From: Adiantum capillus-veneris
Lineage: Eukaryota; Streptophyta; Polypodiopsida; Polypodiales; Pteridaceae
Assembly: GCA_014529385.2 (NCBI GenBank)
Contig: CM043957.1
Span: 64,540,003 to 64,604,002, forward strand
Direction of reading: 5' to 3'
DNA: 64,000 bases
Shown in pieces: positions 12,009 to 21,906 of the stretch. Numbering within the stretch: position 1 is the stretch's first letter; each line of letters opens with the position of its first letter. Under the pieces are notes generated by a model. The model was not told the DNA's origin, made no database searches, and saw nothing but the letters and a program-made list of their open reading frames with translations. The translations under genes were made by a program, and so were the position numbers.

Positions 12009-13166
12009 TCATGTACCATCATAGAGCATCTTTTCCAAAGAGAGTGCTTCAGAGTCCTTGACGAGATCTTCATTGTTTAGCCCCTCAGAATTTTGGCTGG
12101 AGTTACACTCATGCTTCATGTAACAATACTTACATAAGACAGCGGCCTTTGGACAGATCTTTGGTAGATCCTTTGGTAGAAGGCGACTCAAATAGGGCTT
12201 CAAGCGATACCCGTTTACTTTCCTGGAGTGCTCTTTACCATTCAAGTCCATAAGCTAATAGTAACTTGAATTGAAAGCCTTCTTGACTATGTATGGCCCT
12301 TGCCATCTTGTTTCAAACTTGGCATCAAAACGATTGTCAAGTCGATTGTCATACCTTAGCACAAGCTCTCCTTCCTTGATGCCTTTGTCCTTCAGTTTCT
12401 TGTCGTGCGTTTCTTTCGCTTGTGTGGCTTTCCTCTTGTAGCACTCATATGCTGCTTCTCTTTTCCACTCAAGCTCCACTAACGTAAGAAGTCGATCCAT
12501 CCATACCTCTTGATCATCTTGTGCTCCTTTGCCATGAAGTCGCATTGTTGGAATGTTGAGCTCGATAGGCTGCAAAGCCTCTTGACCATAGACCAAGTGA
12601 AATGGTGTGAACTCCGTGGCTTCCCTATATGTGGTTCGATACGCCCACAAGGCACCATCCAAGAAGTCATCCCATAATTTTGTCTTGTTTTGCACCATCT
12701 TTCTAATGATTCCTGCAATGACACCATTAGCCTTCTCCACCAAACCATTTGACTGTGGGTAGTATGGTGTGCTATGACGATGTAGAATGTGAAGCTCTTC
12801 ACAAACTTCTGTCAGCAATCCTTTTCTAAACCCTGGACCATTATCAGAAACAATCTCCAAAGGTGTGCCAAATCTACAACAAATGTGAGTGTAGACGAAT
12901 TTGCTCACTGTCTTCTCATTTACCTTTGCCACACTTTGTGCTTCCACCCACCTAGTCATATAGTCTACAGCCACTAGAATGTAGAGTTTACCATTTTTTG
13001 TCCTAGGCAGAGGACCCATAGCATCAATGCCCCACTTTTCAAAGGGTCCATTTGCAAGCACTATTTGCCTCGGGCCATGCACCAACCTTCTATTTCCATT
13101 TATCTGACAAGTGTGACAGCTTTTACACCCATTGTTGAACATCCACATGCAAACTTGGCCAAACAT
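12009..13166 (-). pseudogene. gypsy-1 integrase core and C-terminus
   Basis: Continuation of the polyprotein in the shifted frame: finger end CKSCHTCQI, core with the catalytic Asp in KWGIDAMGPLPRTKNGK, the second Asp in EIVSDNGPGFRKG and the Glu in PYYPQSNGLVEKANG. Then WAYRTTYREATEFTPFHLVY, KLKDKGIKEGELVLRYDN and WQGPYIVKKAF as in gypsy integrases. One TAG (12252-12254) stands where CAG would fit; the same frame continues to 12009 with GYRLKPYLSRL. No chromodomain is seen. The integrase would insert the cDNA; this copy needs a frameshift to be made. Confidence 0.92.
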
Positions 13167-16100
13167 ACCCCGAAAGAAAAATCTTCTTCACAGTTAATTC
13201 TTGGGCAAAATGACCACCACATGCCTCTTCATGCAAACCTTTTAGAATGGCTGGAATTTCCTTGATAGTTGGTACTCGTCTGCACACTTGATCCTTCCCT
13301 CTTTGATAGAGGGAGCCTTCTAGGAAGAGATATACGCTTGCCTTCTTCATGAGTCTCCTCTTCTGAGCTTTTGTGAAGTCTGGTGGAAACTCACCCTCCA
13401 AAATGTAGCCAATGATGGGAGCCAATGACTCCAATCCCTGGTACCTCGGTTGCTTCACAGCAGCCGCCACCATGATGACCTGCACTTCTTTCTTTACACA
13501 TGCAACGGCTTGTTGTGCAAGTAAATCAGCATCTTCATTCTGTTTCCTAGGAATATGATATAGTTGCACTTCTTCAAATTGATTAAACAATCTACGAATG
13601 GCATGAACTTTTGTCCGTAAGCTCTCATTCTTGCATGCCCAAATGCCTAAAATCTGTTTAACAATGAGAAGTGCATCTCCCTTTACCATGAGGCGTTGTA
13701 TCCCTTGGCCAATGCACATCTTCAAACCATGAAGTAGAGTGTCATATTTTGCTTCATTGTTGCTAGCTGAACTTGGTAGATTGAACTTCTCTTTCATGAC
13801 CACCTCTCCACTTGGGTTGAGCAACACTAGCCCTCCCCCTGCTTTTCCTGTGGCTCGACGAAAAGCTCCATCAAAGAACAAAGTAAAAGCATTAGGAATA
13901 CTTTTTGGTGGTGGCAATGGTAGGGTCTTTACTTCAGGCACCTTAATCTCCTTTTCGTGCACCCTATAAGTGAGAATCCCTGCCAATTGTGCACGCACAC
14001 TATCTTCTACCTTGAAAGAGTATTGAAACTCTTGCAACTCCATAATCCACTTTGAGATCCTAGTACTAAGATTCATTTGAGATGACACCCAAGGAAACAA
14101 ATTTTCTGCAGTGAGAATTACAAAAGGTTTTGGTAGCAGGTAGGATCTAAACTTTCTCACCGCAAACATGAGAGAAAGCATCATGAGTTCTGCTTCTGTG
14201 TAGTCTCTCTCCAAAGCATTCATGACCCTACTAGCAAAGTAGATGGGTCGCATCCTTGTACTGTGGGGATCTTGTTGTAGCAACACAGCACCAATTGTTT
14301 CTTTCCCAGCACTAGAGCTAACAAAGAATGTGTACTCCCAACAAGGAGGCATGAGTGTTGGTAGCTCTGACAAAATGACTTTAATGTTACAAAAGTACTC
14401 TTCAAGCTCATCAGACCATGCAAATTCTACTTGTTGTGTCAACTTTTGCAAAGGGTGAAGTAACTCCGAGGCTAAGTGAATGAAGCGTGACATATACTTC
14501 ACCTTTTGAATGAATGAGATGACCTCCTTAAGACTCTTGGGTGATGGTAGCTCAATAAGATCCTTTGCCTTCGAAGGATCCACTTCAATGCCTTTGTAAG
14601 AAACTTTATGACCAAGCAAGATTACTTCATCCTCACCTATATGGCACTTGTCGGGGTTGAGTTGACCTCCCATGTCGTAGAGCTTCTTTAAACCTTCTTC
14701 TACCCTTTGTAGATGCAATGATTTTGAGCTATAAATACAGAAATCATCAATGAACACCCTAATTGACTTTCCAAAGAATGCTTGAAACACCATATTCATG
14801 AAACGTTGGAATGTTGCAGGAGCATTTGTTAGACCAAATGGCATGACTCTAAAAGCATAACAACCCCAAGGAGTGATAAAGGTTGTTTTCAATTGATCCT
14901 CCAGTGCAATCCCTATTTGAAAGTAACCTGAGTAACCATCGCACACAGTGTACTTCTCATGACCAGCTACCTCATTTAGTATCTCATCCTGGAATGGGAG
15001 GGGAAAGTGATCTCTCTTTGTTGCCTCATTGAGGGGACGGTAATCCACACACACCCTCCACTTGCCGTTCTTCTTAGGAGTGACAACAACAGGAGAGACC
15101 CACTCTGAATTCTCCACTGGATAAATGAACCCTGCTACTAGAAGCTTTCTTACCTCCTTGAGTAAAGCCTGCTCCTTGATGACTCCTAGCCTTCGTAGCT
15201 TCTGAGCCTTAGGTGTGGCCTCTGGCTTCAACTCAATTTTGTGTTGAACAGCATCTACTCCACGCACATCGGTGTAGTCTTTAGCAAAAAGCCTAGGAAA
15301 CTTCCTTAGCACACATTTGAACTCCTCTCTTTCATCCTTTGTAAGTGTTGTTGATAGCATACCTTCCAGCATCCCTTCATCTTGATATTCACCTTCGTTC
15401 TCTTGAGGACCTACCTCCTCCAAGCCTTGACAAGAGGTCTCTTGGTTGCTTGGCTTAAACCTTACCCCCATGACTTCGATGGAAGACTCCTCTTCAGTAA
15501 TGCTGCCGCTACTTTCTTCTTCTGAAGTGCTATCGGTCCAACCTTCTTCCGTCTCACTTTGAGATGATTCTTCATGGAGCTCCTCTTGGCGTTGCTCCTT
15601 CATGTCAAAGACAACCTTCTTGTGATTGTCATTCCTGCAAATTAGCTTTCCACTCTCCCAATCCTGCAAAGCTCGCATTTTCATTAGCCATGGTCTTCCT
15701 AGGATAAATGGGTAACCATTTCCCTTGGTAGACATGACATAGAAATCCACTGCCTTCTTAATGCCAAAGGCCTCCACAAAAACATTTTTACAAATGCCTA
15801 CGCACCTAGCCTTGCTATTGTTTTCCATCTTGACCCTAATTTCAGGTGTCTCATGGATGTGCATGCCTAGTTTTTGCATGAGTCCCTCTGTCATGATGCA
15901 AATTTGTGCACCCCCATCCACTAGACCTTTCCTAACAAATCTCCCTTTGATGTAACAGTCTAGCACCGGTGTAATGTCCTCATTCATTTCAGCTTGTGCA
16001 ATTTTTACAACAGGCACACTCTCTTTTACCTTTCTCCTAGTGCTAACTGCCCTTGTTAAATCCCTCCTAACTTGTGGACATAATGCAAGAAATTGAGGCC

Positions 16101-17292
16101 ATGAAATATCAGGACCCTTACCTCTCATGTCTTCCAACAAGTTGTACGGAGCCATACCATGTCCAAGAGGGAAGTCTTGGAGGTTGATACGACGTCGAGT
16201 CCTCTTGGTTTCCTTGGTTCCCTTTGCCTTCTTGCCTTGTCCATGGTCACTCTGTGATGTGACTCCTTCTTTCTCTTTACCTTTTCCTCGGCCACGCTTA
16301 ATTCCATTGGCTTCCATGTCAACCTCATTTGAATTTGTCACCTCTACCACATGCACATTTGGATCTGGCAAAGGTGGAACTCCTTCTACCCCTTGTGGAG
16401 GTGGTCTTGGTCCATTTGGCCTTTGTAGAAGCCTTGGTTGTTGACCAGTTCCTTCACCTGCATTCATCACTGGGTAATTCAAGTTAGGCCTCCCTGGCTC
16501 CCCACGGGGCCAAGGACAATTATACATCCCATGTCCAGACTCTCCGCAATTCCAACATTGCAAGACTCTCCTAGGTCGTGGATCTCGCTCTTCAGACTTC
16601 TTTGCTTGTCCCTTTGGACCTACAACTTGTGCAAGGTGAATTGACAGGCTGCTTAAAGATTCGTTTAACTTCTCAATTACTTCCGCCGTTACCTCAGGAA
16701 GCTCCCTCGATGTTGATGCTTGTGACTTACCTTTGGGTCTAAGACCTTCTATTGGAACCTCTCCCCTTAAGCACTTGAGTTTCCTATACTTCTCAGCAGC
16801 CCTAGTTTCAGCTGCATCAAAAGTAGCAGGTGCACCCGCCTCAACTTTTACCTTAAGGTAAGGAAAGAGTCCGGCTATGAATCTCTCCTTCTTTAAAAAT
16901 TCTGCACCATCACCAGGGTTAGCAACATTTCGTATCCATAGAGCCCAAAGACGTAGAAACTCTTGCTTGTACAAGTAGTAGTCATCTAAGTCTTTTTGCT
17001 TATGAGAAACAATGTCTTGCCATAGTTTTTGAGTGTTTTGGGGATCAAAGAAGTATCTCTTAAAACGATTTAAAACTTCTGTGTAATTCCCCTTAACTTC
17101 CTCAGGCAAAGAGTCAAACCAAGTACTAGCATCTTTCCTAAGGACCACCTCAAACATTTCTACACGTTCTTGATCGGTTACTATCCTCTTGATACGGCAA
17201 GACATCTTGAAATTTGCTAAAAATAATTCTGCATCCTCTCCAGGCTCTCCAAAGAAAAGAGGATATCCAAACATTTGGCGTTGGCTCTCCAT
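13123..17292 (-). pseudogene. gypsy-1 Gag-Pol polyprotein up to the integrase zinc finger
   Basis: A 1389-residue open frame from ATG at 17292. Order: Gag (EDAELFLANFKMSCRIKRI, then WFDSLPEEVKGNYTEVLNRF), zinc knuckle CWNCGESGHGMYNC near residue 245, protease with VDGGAQICIMTE near 457 (DGG where DTG or DSG is usual), reverse transcriptase with RVMPFGLTNAPATFQRF and RVFIDDFCIYS near 847, RNase H (FFVSSSAGKETIGAVLLQQD), a second archaeal-type RNase H (TLFFDGAFRRATGKAGGGLV, SNNEAKYDTLLHGLK, NEDADLLAQQA) near 1140-1260, then the HHCC finger start (HEEACGGHFAQ). One extra G after CAATGG shifts the frame inside that finger, so integrase is cut off. Otherwise it looks functional. Confidence 0.93.
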
Positions 17293-17341
17293 TATTATGA
17301 AAGATTACAACACGAGTTACAATAAGGGATACAATAGAGAT
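17293..17341 (-). other. gypsy-1 spacer before gag
   Basis: Forty-nine bases between ORF-d and the gag ATG, with no clear signal. A possible acceptor (CTTTATTTGCAG) lies slightly upstream inside ORF-d. Confidence 0.4.
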
Positions 17342-17800
17342 CTAGAACCACTCGCCTGCAAATAAAGAAGTGAGAAAATACCACTCTAGGTTTTCTTCTT
17401 CAGCTATCCAAGCTTCAATAAGGTCTCGATTTGTTTGATCAAAACAAAAGGGTAGACTATTGATGAGCTCTAAGAAGGGTTGAAATTCTTCAAAGCTAAG
17501 GCGATAAACAGAAATCTCTAGAACTTCATTTTCTGGATCCAAAAGAGCAACCACGTCCCAAGTGATAAATTGCACTTGCTCTACAATTCCCAATGCACAA
17601 GCGGTTTGTATAAAAACTAGATCTTCATGCTCGTCGAAGGCCGTGAGAAAGTAGCAATTGACTAGGAGCTCCTTTCCTTCGAGTTCCACACAGTCGGAGT
17701 GAGGCAACCTTCTCACAATTTCATAAAGAACATCCTCATCAAGTCCAATCAAGTTTGCAAGATTTAAAGACTCCACTTGTGCTACAAAATTCCTGGACAA
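17342..17800 (-). CDS. gypsy-1 leader ORF-d (152 aa, unknown)
   Basis: An open frame ending 50 bp upstream of gag. It has no ATG at its start; a plausible acceptor (TTTTTGTCCAG) and a GTAAATCTC donor at the ORF-c end would form an intron of about 66 bp joining c to d. Conserved with ORF-c: DVLYEIVRRLPHSDCVELEG, DLVFIQTACALGIVEQVQFI, YRLSFEEFQPFLELINSLPF. The protein is acidic. Function unknown; location suggests a Tat-type accessory product made from a spliced or re-initiating leader. A host origin by capture is possible. Confidence 0.55.
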   Translation of the reverse strand: MSRNFVAQVESLNLANLIGLDEDVLYEIVRRLPHSDCVELEGKELLVNCYFLTAFDEHEDLVFIQTACALGIVEQVQFITWDVVALLDPENEVLEISVYRLSFEEFQPFLELINSLPFCFDQTNRDLIEAWIAEEENLEWYFLTSLFAGEWF

Positions 17801-17846
17801 AAACTCCTTAGGATTATGGTTAAATCATTCAAAAGCATAAAGAGAT

Positions 17847-18401
17847 TTACAATGTCTCTATGAACAAAGTGTCATAGAAAGTAGAGAAGGATGAGAATTT
17901 ATACAAATTTGCAATCTTCTCTATGCTCTCTTTATTAAGACAAGCTCTGAATAGCTCCCTATCTCCTTTGTTGAAAGCGAAAGGAAGACTATTAATAAGA
18001 TGCAAATGAGGGAAAAATTCACCAAATGTGAGTCTATGAAGCATGAACTCTGGCCGCAAGTTTCCTGAAGAGTCTTCCTCAATGGTGAAATGCACTCGCC
18101 AAATGCCAAATTTCACTCTATTTACCAATCTTAGGGCACACACTAGTTGGATGAATGCGCGGTCTTCCTTAGTGCCCAACAACAAGAGGAAAATGGAATC
18201 AACGCGTAGGACCTTCCGTCTTAACTTCACCACCCTCTTGTTATGAGGGAGACGCCTTACTACTTGCTCCTGTAACTCAATTGGTAATAGAGCTAGATCT
18301 CTAAGGATTGAACTTTCACTGCACACACATTCCCAGTTAGAATAAATGATCGTTTTTTTGTTTCTTGTAACAACTTGGACAAAGAAAAAACAAACATACA
18401 C
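17847..18401 (-). CDS. gypsy-1 leader ORF-c (up to 184 aa, unknown)
   Basis: An open frame between ORF-a and ORF-d. The conserved part begins near residue 33 (ILRDLALLPIELQEQVVRRL) and continues with RVDSIFLLLLGTKEDRAF, IQLVCALRLV and HRLTFGEFFPHLHLINSLPF. These segments align in order with ORF-d, so the two are tandem paralogues. A possible splice acceptor (GTGTGTGCAG) lies just before the conserved part, and the ATG lies in poor sequence, so the true start may be an exon boundary. The LP.EL.E.VVRRLP opening recalls an F-box, but that is weak. No counterpart was found in gypsy-2. Confidence 0.55.
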   Translation of the reverse strand: MYVCFFFVQVVTRNKKTIIYSNWECVCSESSILRDLALLPIELQEQVVRRLPHNKRVVKLRRKVLRVDSIFLLLLGTKEDRAFIQLVCALRLVNRVKFGIWRVHFTIEEDSSGNLRPEFMLHRLTFGEFFPHLHLINSLPFAFNKGDRELFRACLNKESIEKIANLYKFSSFSTFYDTLFIETL

Positions 18402-18427
18402 ACTACTTTGCCGGGCTGCACTTCATT

Positions 18428-18646
18428 TTAAAATAAAATGAACATATGTACATCAAAAGAAGTGTGGTAGTTGATGAGAGGTAGAATGACAGGGTTTGGT
18501 GATGCAAGAATTTCTCCTGCTCTTTGGGCACCAAACATGAACACCATTCGTTGTTGAAAATGGATCTTTCTACTAATTGCAACGTTTATTCTAATGTGTG
18601 GAGTAAAATGAAAGGGAAAAACCTCTATTCCTGGGCCATTATCCAT
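18428..18646 (-). CDS. gypsy-1 leader ORF-a (72 aa, unknown function)
   Basis: Starts MDNGPGIEVFPFHFTPHIRI. The core reads KIHFQQRMVFMFGAQRAGEI, then LASPNPVILPLINYHTSFDV and HMFILF. It aligns nearly without gaps with ORF-b (shared pattern: R, FG, R, EI.AS.NP.ILP.I.Y..S.DV..F) and with copies in gypsy-2 (39323-39535) and gypsy-3 (53078-53296). The high content of Phe, Ile and Met with regular Arg/Lys suggests a small folded domain; no catalytic motif is seen. In position it resembles the extra ORF before gag of Ogre-type elements, but no similarity to that protein was recognised. Confidence 0.65.
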   Translation of the reverse strand: MDNGPGIEVFPFHFTPHIRINVAISRKIHFQQRMVFMFGAQRAGEILASPNPVILPLINYHTSFDVHMFILF

Positions 18647-18878
18647 GGCCTATGCATGTCCTAATGCTTAAAACAACAAAAATATAGACGTCCAAACTAA
18701 GGTCGTACCTAATGAGAGGCAAAATAAAAGGATTTACTGAAGCGTTTATCTCGGCCAACCTAAGAGGACCTAAAATTCTACGAATGAAACGTTGAAATTG
18801 CAACTTAGTACTAACAATTATGTGTACCTTTTGCCTTGCAATGGGAATGAAGGGATCATACAAAGCTTCGTGATTCAT
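18639..18878 (-). CDS. gypsy-1 leader ORF-b (79 aa, unknown function)
   Basis: The first ORF after the 5' LTR, starting at ATG (MNHEALYDPFIPIARQK). Its core, FIRRILGPLRLAEINASVNP then FILPLIRYDLSLDVYIFVVL, is paralogous to ORF-a just downstream and orthologous to 39027-39239 in gypsy-2, which also begins MNH and has PIARQ. That conservation between two diverged families, with few gaps, argues it is or was translated. No known domain was recognised; the end is a run of hydrophobic residues after a conserved Asp. Its stop overlaps the ORF-a start by eight bases, so re-initiation or splicing might link the two. Confidence 0.6.
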   Translation of the reverse strand: MNHEALYDPFIPIARQKVHIIVSTKLQFQRFIRRILGPLRLAEINASVNPFILPLIRYDLSLDVYIFVVLSIRTCIGHG

Positions 18879-18930
18879 GCAAACTACTTGACTATGCTAA
18901 AGGTTGATTCTACACAAAAATACACAAGCC

Positions 18931-18949
18931 GTCCTCGGTGGGGGCACCA
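18931..18949 (-). other. gypsy-1 candidate primer-binding site
   Basis: On the minus strand, TGGTGCCCCCACCGAGGAC starts three bases inside the 5' LTR. Gypsy-2 and gypsy-3 have related sites (TGGTTCCCCCACTGAGA and TGGCGCCCCCACTGAGGATC). The matching tRNA was not identified. Confidence 0.75.
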
Positions 18950-18952
18950 ATT

Positions 18953-21635
18953 TGAGGCGGTCCGGGGCGGGCAACAAGAAGAGTGGCCTCTAGACACCCT
19001 TCAAGGCTCCCGTGCTGCTCAATGGGGCTGGGGCACAACACAACACAAACCAAAACAACAAACCCACCGCCAAATCCCAACTACACAAGGGGCACCACCT
19101 AGTTTAAGAGCGAACTAGGACGCAAAAGAGGAGAATCGTTAGAGCAACCCACAAACAAGCAAGGAATTACACTAACCCTAACACCAATGGAATACTCTCA
19201 CACACTAAAACACGAGAGAGAGAGATAGAGAGAGAGAGAGAGATAGTGCTCGGGCTGCTTTGAAACGTATCGGCGATGATCAAGCAAACACAACTATATA
19301 TTTAAGAAAGAGAGAGAAAGGGGGAGGGGGTGCTTGTTGCATTAATACCTTCTTACAAATCTGTCATGACAAATCAAAGTGAGATTAGTACTTGTTCAAC
19401 ATAGCTTGCGTAAATTTCACCACAACACATTACTAGAAAAGCCACCCGAAATCACTGTCTTAAGGCCAGGGGAGTCCTCTCCACCCTGTCGCCCTCTTAC
19501 AGTATGTGGGATTTATGGCTAGATTGATGACAACACCAGAGACAAGCTATCAAGAACTTAACCAAAAAAAAACACCAAGACACTTACACATCATTGTTGT
19601 CCATTACTTCACGTTGGAAGGGAGACAAAGTATCCAAGCTTAGTCCAAATCCACCCTCCTTGATTCAGTGAATGTTGGGCTTACACTAGTAGGAGAAATG
19701 ATAGATTTCCTACTCTCAATTGAATGATCACTCTCTCTCTTACAATGGCATAGATTTCCCTTGCTAATCCCCTATTACAACACATGCACATGCATAAGAC
19801 AATGAGATTCCACTCAAGAGCTCCTTCTAGAGAGGTTGAGATTGGCTTCTCAAGCTATAGCATAGTGCTCTTGCTTATGGCTTCCCCCTTTTATGCTAGC
19901 TACACCCTCCTTTTATAGCAATTTTGAAGGCTAGGGTTACTCCTCTAACCATGGTTGGGTAAGATTTTTAGCAATTTATCTAATTTCTTTTGCTTGGAAT
20001 TATCAAGAAGTTGGTGGGGAAAGAGAGAGGAGAGAAATGGAGGTGATAGGACTTTTCATAGTGGGTTAGTGTTAGTAGAGTTAGTATTAATTTACAAATG
20101 GAATTGGATATTTACAATGGGAGTATCCATGTAGGATACAAATAAGGAAGAAAAACTCTTAAGAGGTAAGAAAAGGTGGATTTCTTACAAGGTTGATGCT
20201 CCAAGTGTCTTGAGTAGGGCCAATTTTGACGCTTGTTGACGGTCCACTAGCTTTGACGGTACATTTTTTCTCCACTCTTGACCTTCCTTGAGAGACAAGG
20301 TAATTGAAGCTGAGTAATCAACCACCATGATGCTGTCTTTTAAGATAAGAGGCTGAATTTTGTGGTTTTTTGATAGATATGGGTAATTTGGAGGAGGAAA
20401 AATGAGACTAGGTGGTCAATTTTGGAATGGAATTGTGTGTGGGAGGTATGAGTTCACCATGGTTTCTCTTATTCTTCAAGGTTGAGGATAAGGTGAGTAG
20501 TGTGCACAGAGGAGTGGTGAGAGAGATGGGGATGATGAGTGGAGAAGTGTGTGTGAAAGAGGAAAATGATAAAGTGGAAGAGAGAGTGTGGCTGCATAGC
20601 ATGGGAAAACTGAGGTCCACTAAAAAAATCATAGCTCACAGCTGGTAGCTCCAAAAATCATGAAATAATTTGGGGTGATTATTTCGAGCGTGGGCTACAG
20701 TTTCTCTTTTGACCACCGCTCCAAATTAGGAGTGGAGATAGGTGCCAAAATTCTCACCAAAAAGCCTGTTTTTTATGCCTGCAAAAGTCTTTTAGTGGTC
20801 CCCTCCTTTGTTGAATTTGTACAATGCATCCAAGAGTGAGCCCCTCCTTTGTCATATTATAATACAAAGCATTCAAGTTGCCCTTGACCCATGCATGGAG
20901 GAGGATTATTGGTGAAATAAGAAATATATACATGGTGGGACTAGTGTATGGACTATTCATGGACTTTAGCTCAATGAGCACATGGTGTTAGAATAATGAG
21001 TAAAAATAATAATAAAAATATGGAGGAGTTATGGATATGGAAAGATATTGGAATCATATGATATGGTCCCTCCTTGAATTATTTTGGGTGAAAGAGGAAA
21101 ATGTATGCAAGTAAATAATATAATAAAAGTAACCAATGAGTAGAAATCAATTTTTTGTTTTCACGAGGGTGAGGGTGAAAATGTGGGAGTGATTTGTATA
21201 AAGGAAAAATATGAGGTTAGAGTATGTACATATTGGCAAAAAAATAAGATTATGGTGTAAGAGGATGAAAGAAGGTGTACATAGGTTTAATAAAACACAC
21301 ACCTAAGTAGAAATATTTAAATAAAATACCAAAATAATTATAAAAAATCCCTATATTTAGGCCATATATACAATGAAATATTTACACACAAAGAGGCCAT
21401 AATATACTTTTATTTTTTTATTTATTATTATTATTATTATTATTTTATTTTTTTTGGCTCACCTAGCCCAGTGACTAGCTAGCTGAGGGTTTTTAAGAAG
21501 ATATGGGAAAAGTCCCATGACTCACGCACGCCTATGTACAGTGAAATGGTAGGGATAGCCACAGTGTTTGGGTGATTTTGGTAGGGTGAGGTAACTCACT
21601 ATGGCAATTACAAAGAGCCGAAAAAACGGCTATCA
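18953..21635 (-). repeat. gypsy-1 5' LTR (2683 bp)
   Basis: Partner of 9270-11980, with matching ends and the same gene-free content. It should carry the element promoter; no TATA box could be placed with confidence. Confidence 0.93.
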
Positions 21636-21650
21636 ATGTATATGGTAACA
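21636..21650 (-). repeat. copia 5' LTR, displaced outer end
   Basis: Fifteen bases, ATGTATATGGTAACA, match the outer end of the copia LTR. The first four, ATGT, are the gypsy-1 target duplication. The next five genomic bases, TTTAT, duplicate 4168-4172. Confidence 0.9.
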
Positions 21651-21790
21651 TTTATTATAGTTAAACCGCACAATAAGGGTGGAAGCCATCACAAGAGGCG
21701 AGGGAGAATCTAGTATTTGAAGGGGGGACGTGGGGCAACTTCGAAGAAAAGTATTTATCGCGCCCTCAACACGAGGCATGCCCTGTACAA

Positions 21791-21797
21791 TATAAAA
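21791..21797 (+). promoter_or_regulatory. TATA box candidate
   Basis: TATAAAA lies 110 bp before the ATG at 21907 and about 140 bp after the copia LTR end. The place is sensible for a plant promoter; the transcription start is not known. Confidence 0.5.
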
Positions 21798-21906
21798 CAG
21801 ATCCTTGCGCAAGAAGGCATGCAGAAGATTTTGAGCGGAGCGTTAACAAGTTGTGTTTGACTGCTGCGTTTTTAGTGATTAGAAGCTATAGTTGCTGCAA
21901 GTGATC

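Larger units (their letters stand above)
9270..21635 (-). mobile_element. Ty3/gypsy element gypsy-1 (Tat-type), in the copia LTR
   Basis: A 12.37-kb element on the minus strand with LTRs of 2.7 kb (TG...CA) and a 4-bp flanking duplication ATGT (9266-9269 and 21636-21639). Order from its 5' end: LTR, primer site, ORF-b, ORF-a, ORF-c, ORF-d, gag-protease-RT-RNase H-second RNase H, integrase, polypurine tract, LTR. The second, archaeal-type RNase H marks the plant Tat group, in which long LTRs and extra ORFs before gag are known (Ogre-type). The LTRs differ at few positions, so the insertion looks recent. Only one frameshift and one TAG break gag-pol. Confidence 0.93.
4173..21650 (-). mobile_element. 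Ty1/copia LTR retrotransposon, split by gypsy-1
   Basis: This is a full-length copia element on the minus strand, interrupted at 9270-21635 by gypsy-1; without that insertion it is about 5.1 kb. Supports: 227-bp LTRs that start TG and end CA, a 5-bp target duplication TTTAT on both sides (4168-4172 and 21651-21655), an initiator-Met type primer-binding site inside the 5' LTR, a polypurine tract inside the 3' LTR, and the domain order Gag, protease, integrase, reverse transcriptase, RNase H. It is inactive: several stops, two frameshifts and a changed reverse-transcriptase catalytic residue. It lies about 250 bp upstream of the start codon of the gene at 21907. Confidence 0.93.

Noticed and set aside
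17847-18401. Calling ORF-c and ORF-d F-box proteins
   Set aside because: Only a short LP...VVRRLP segment is similar, and the rest of the F-box pattern is not convincing.
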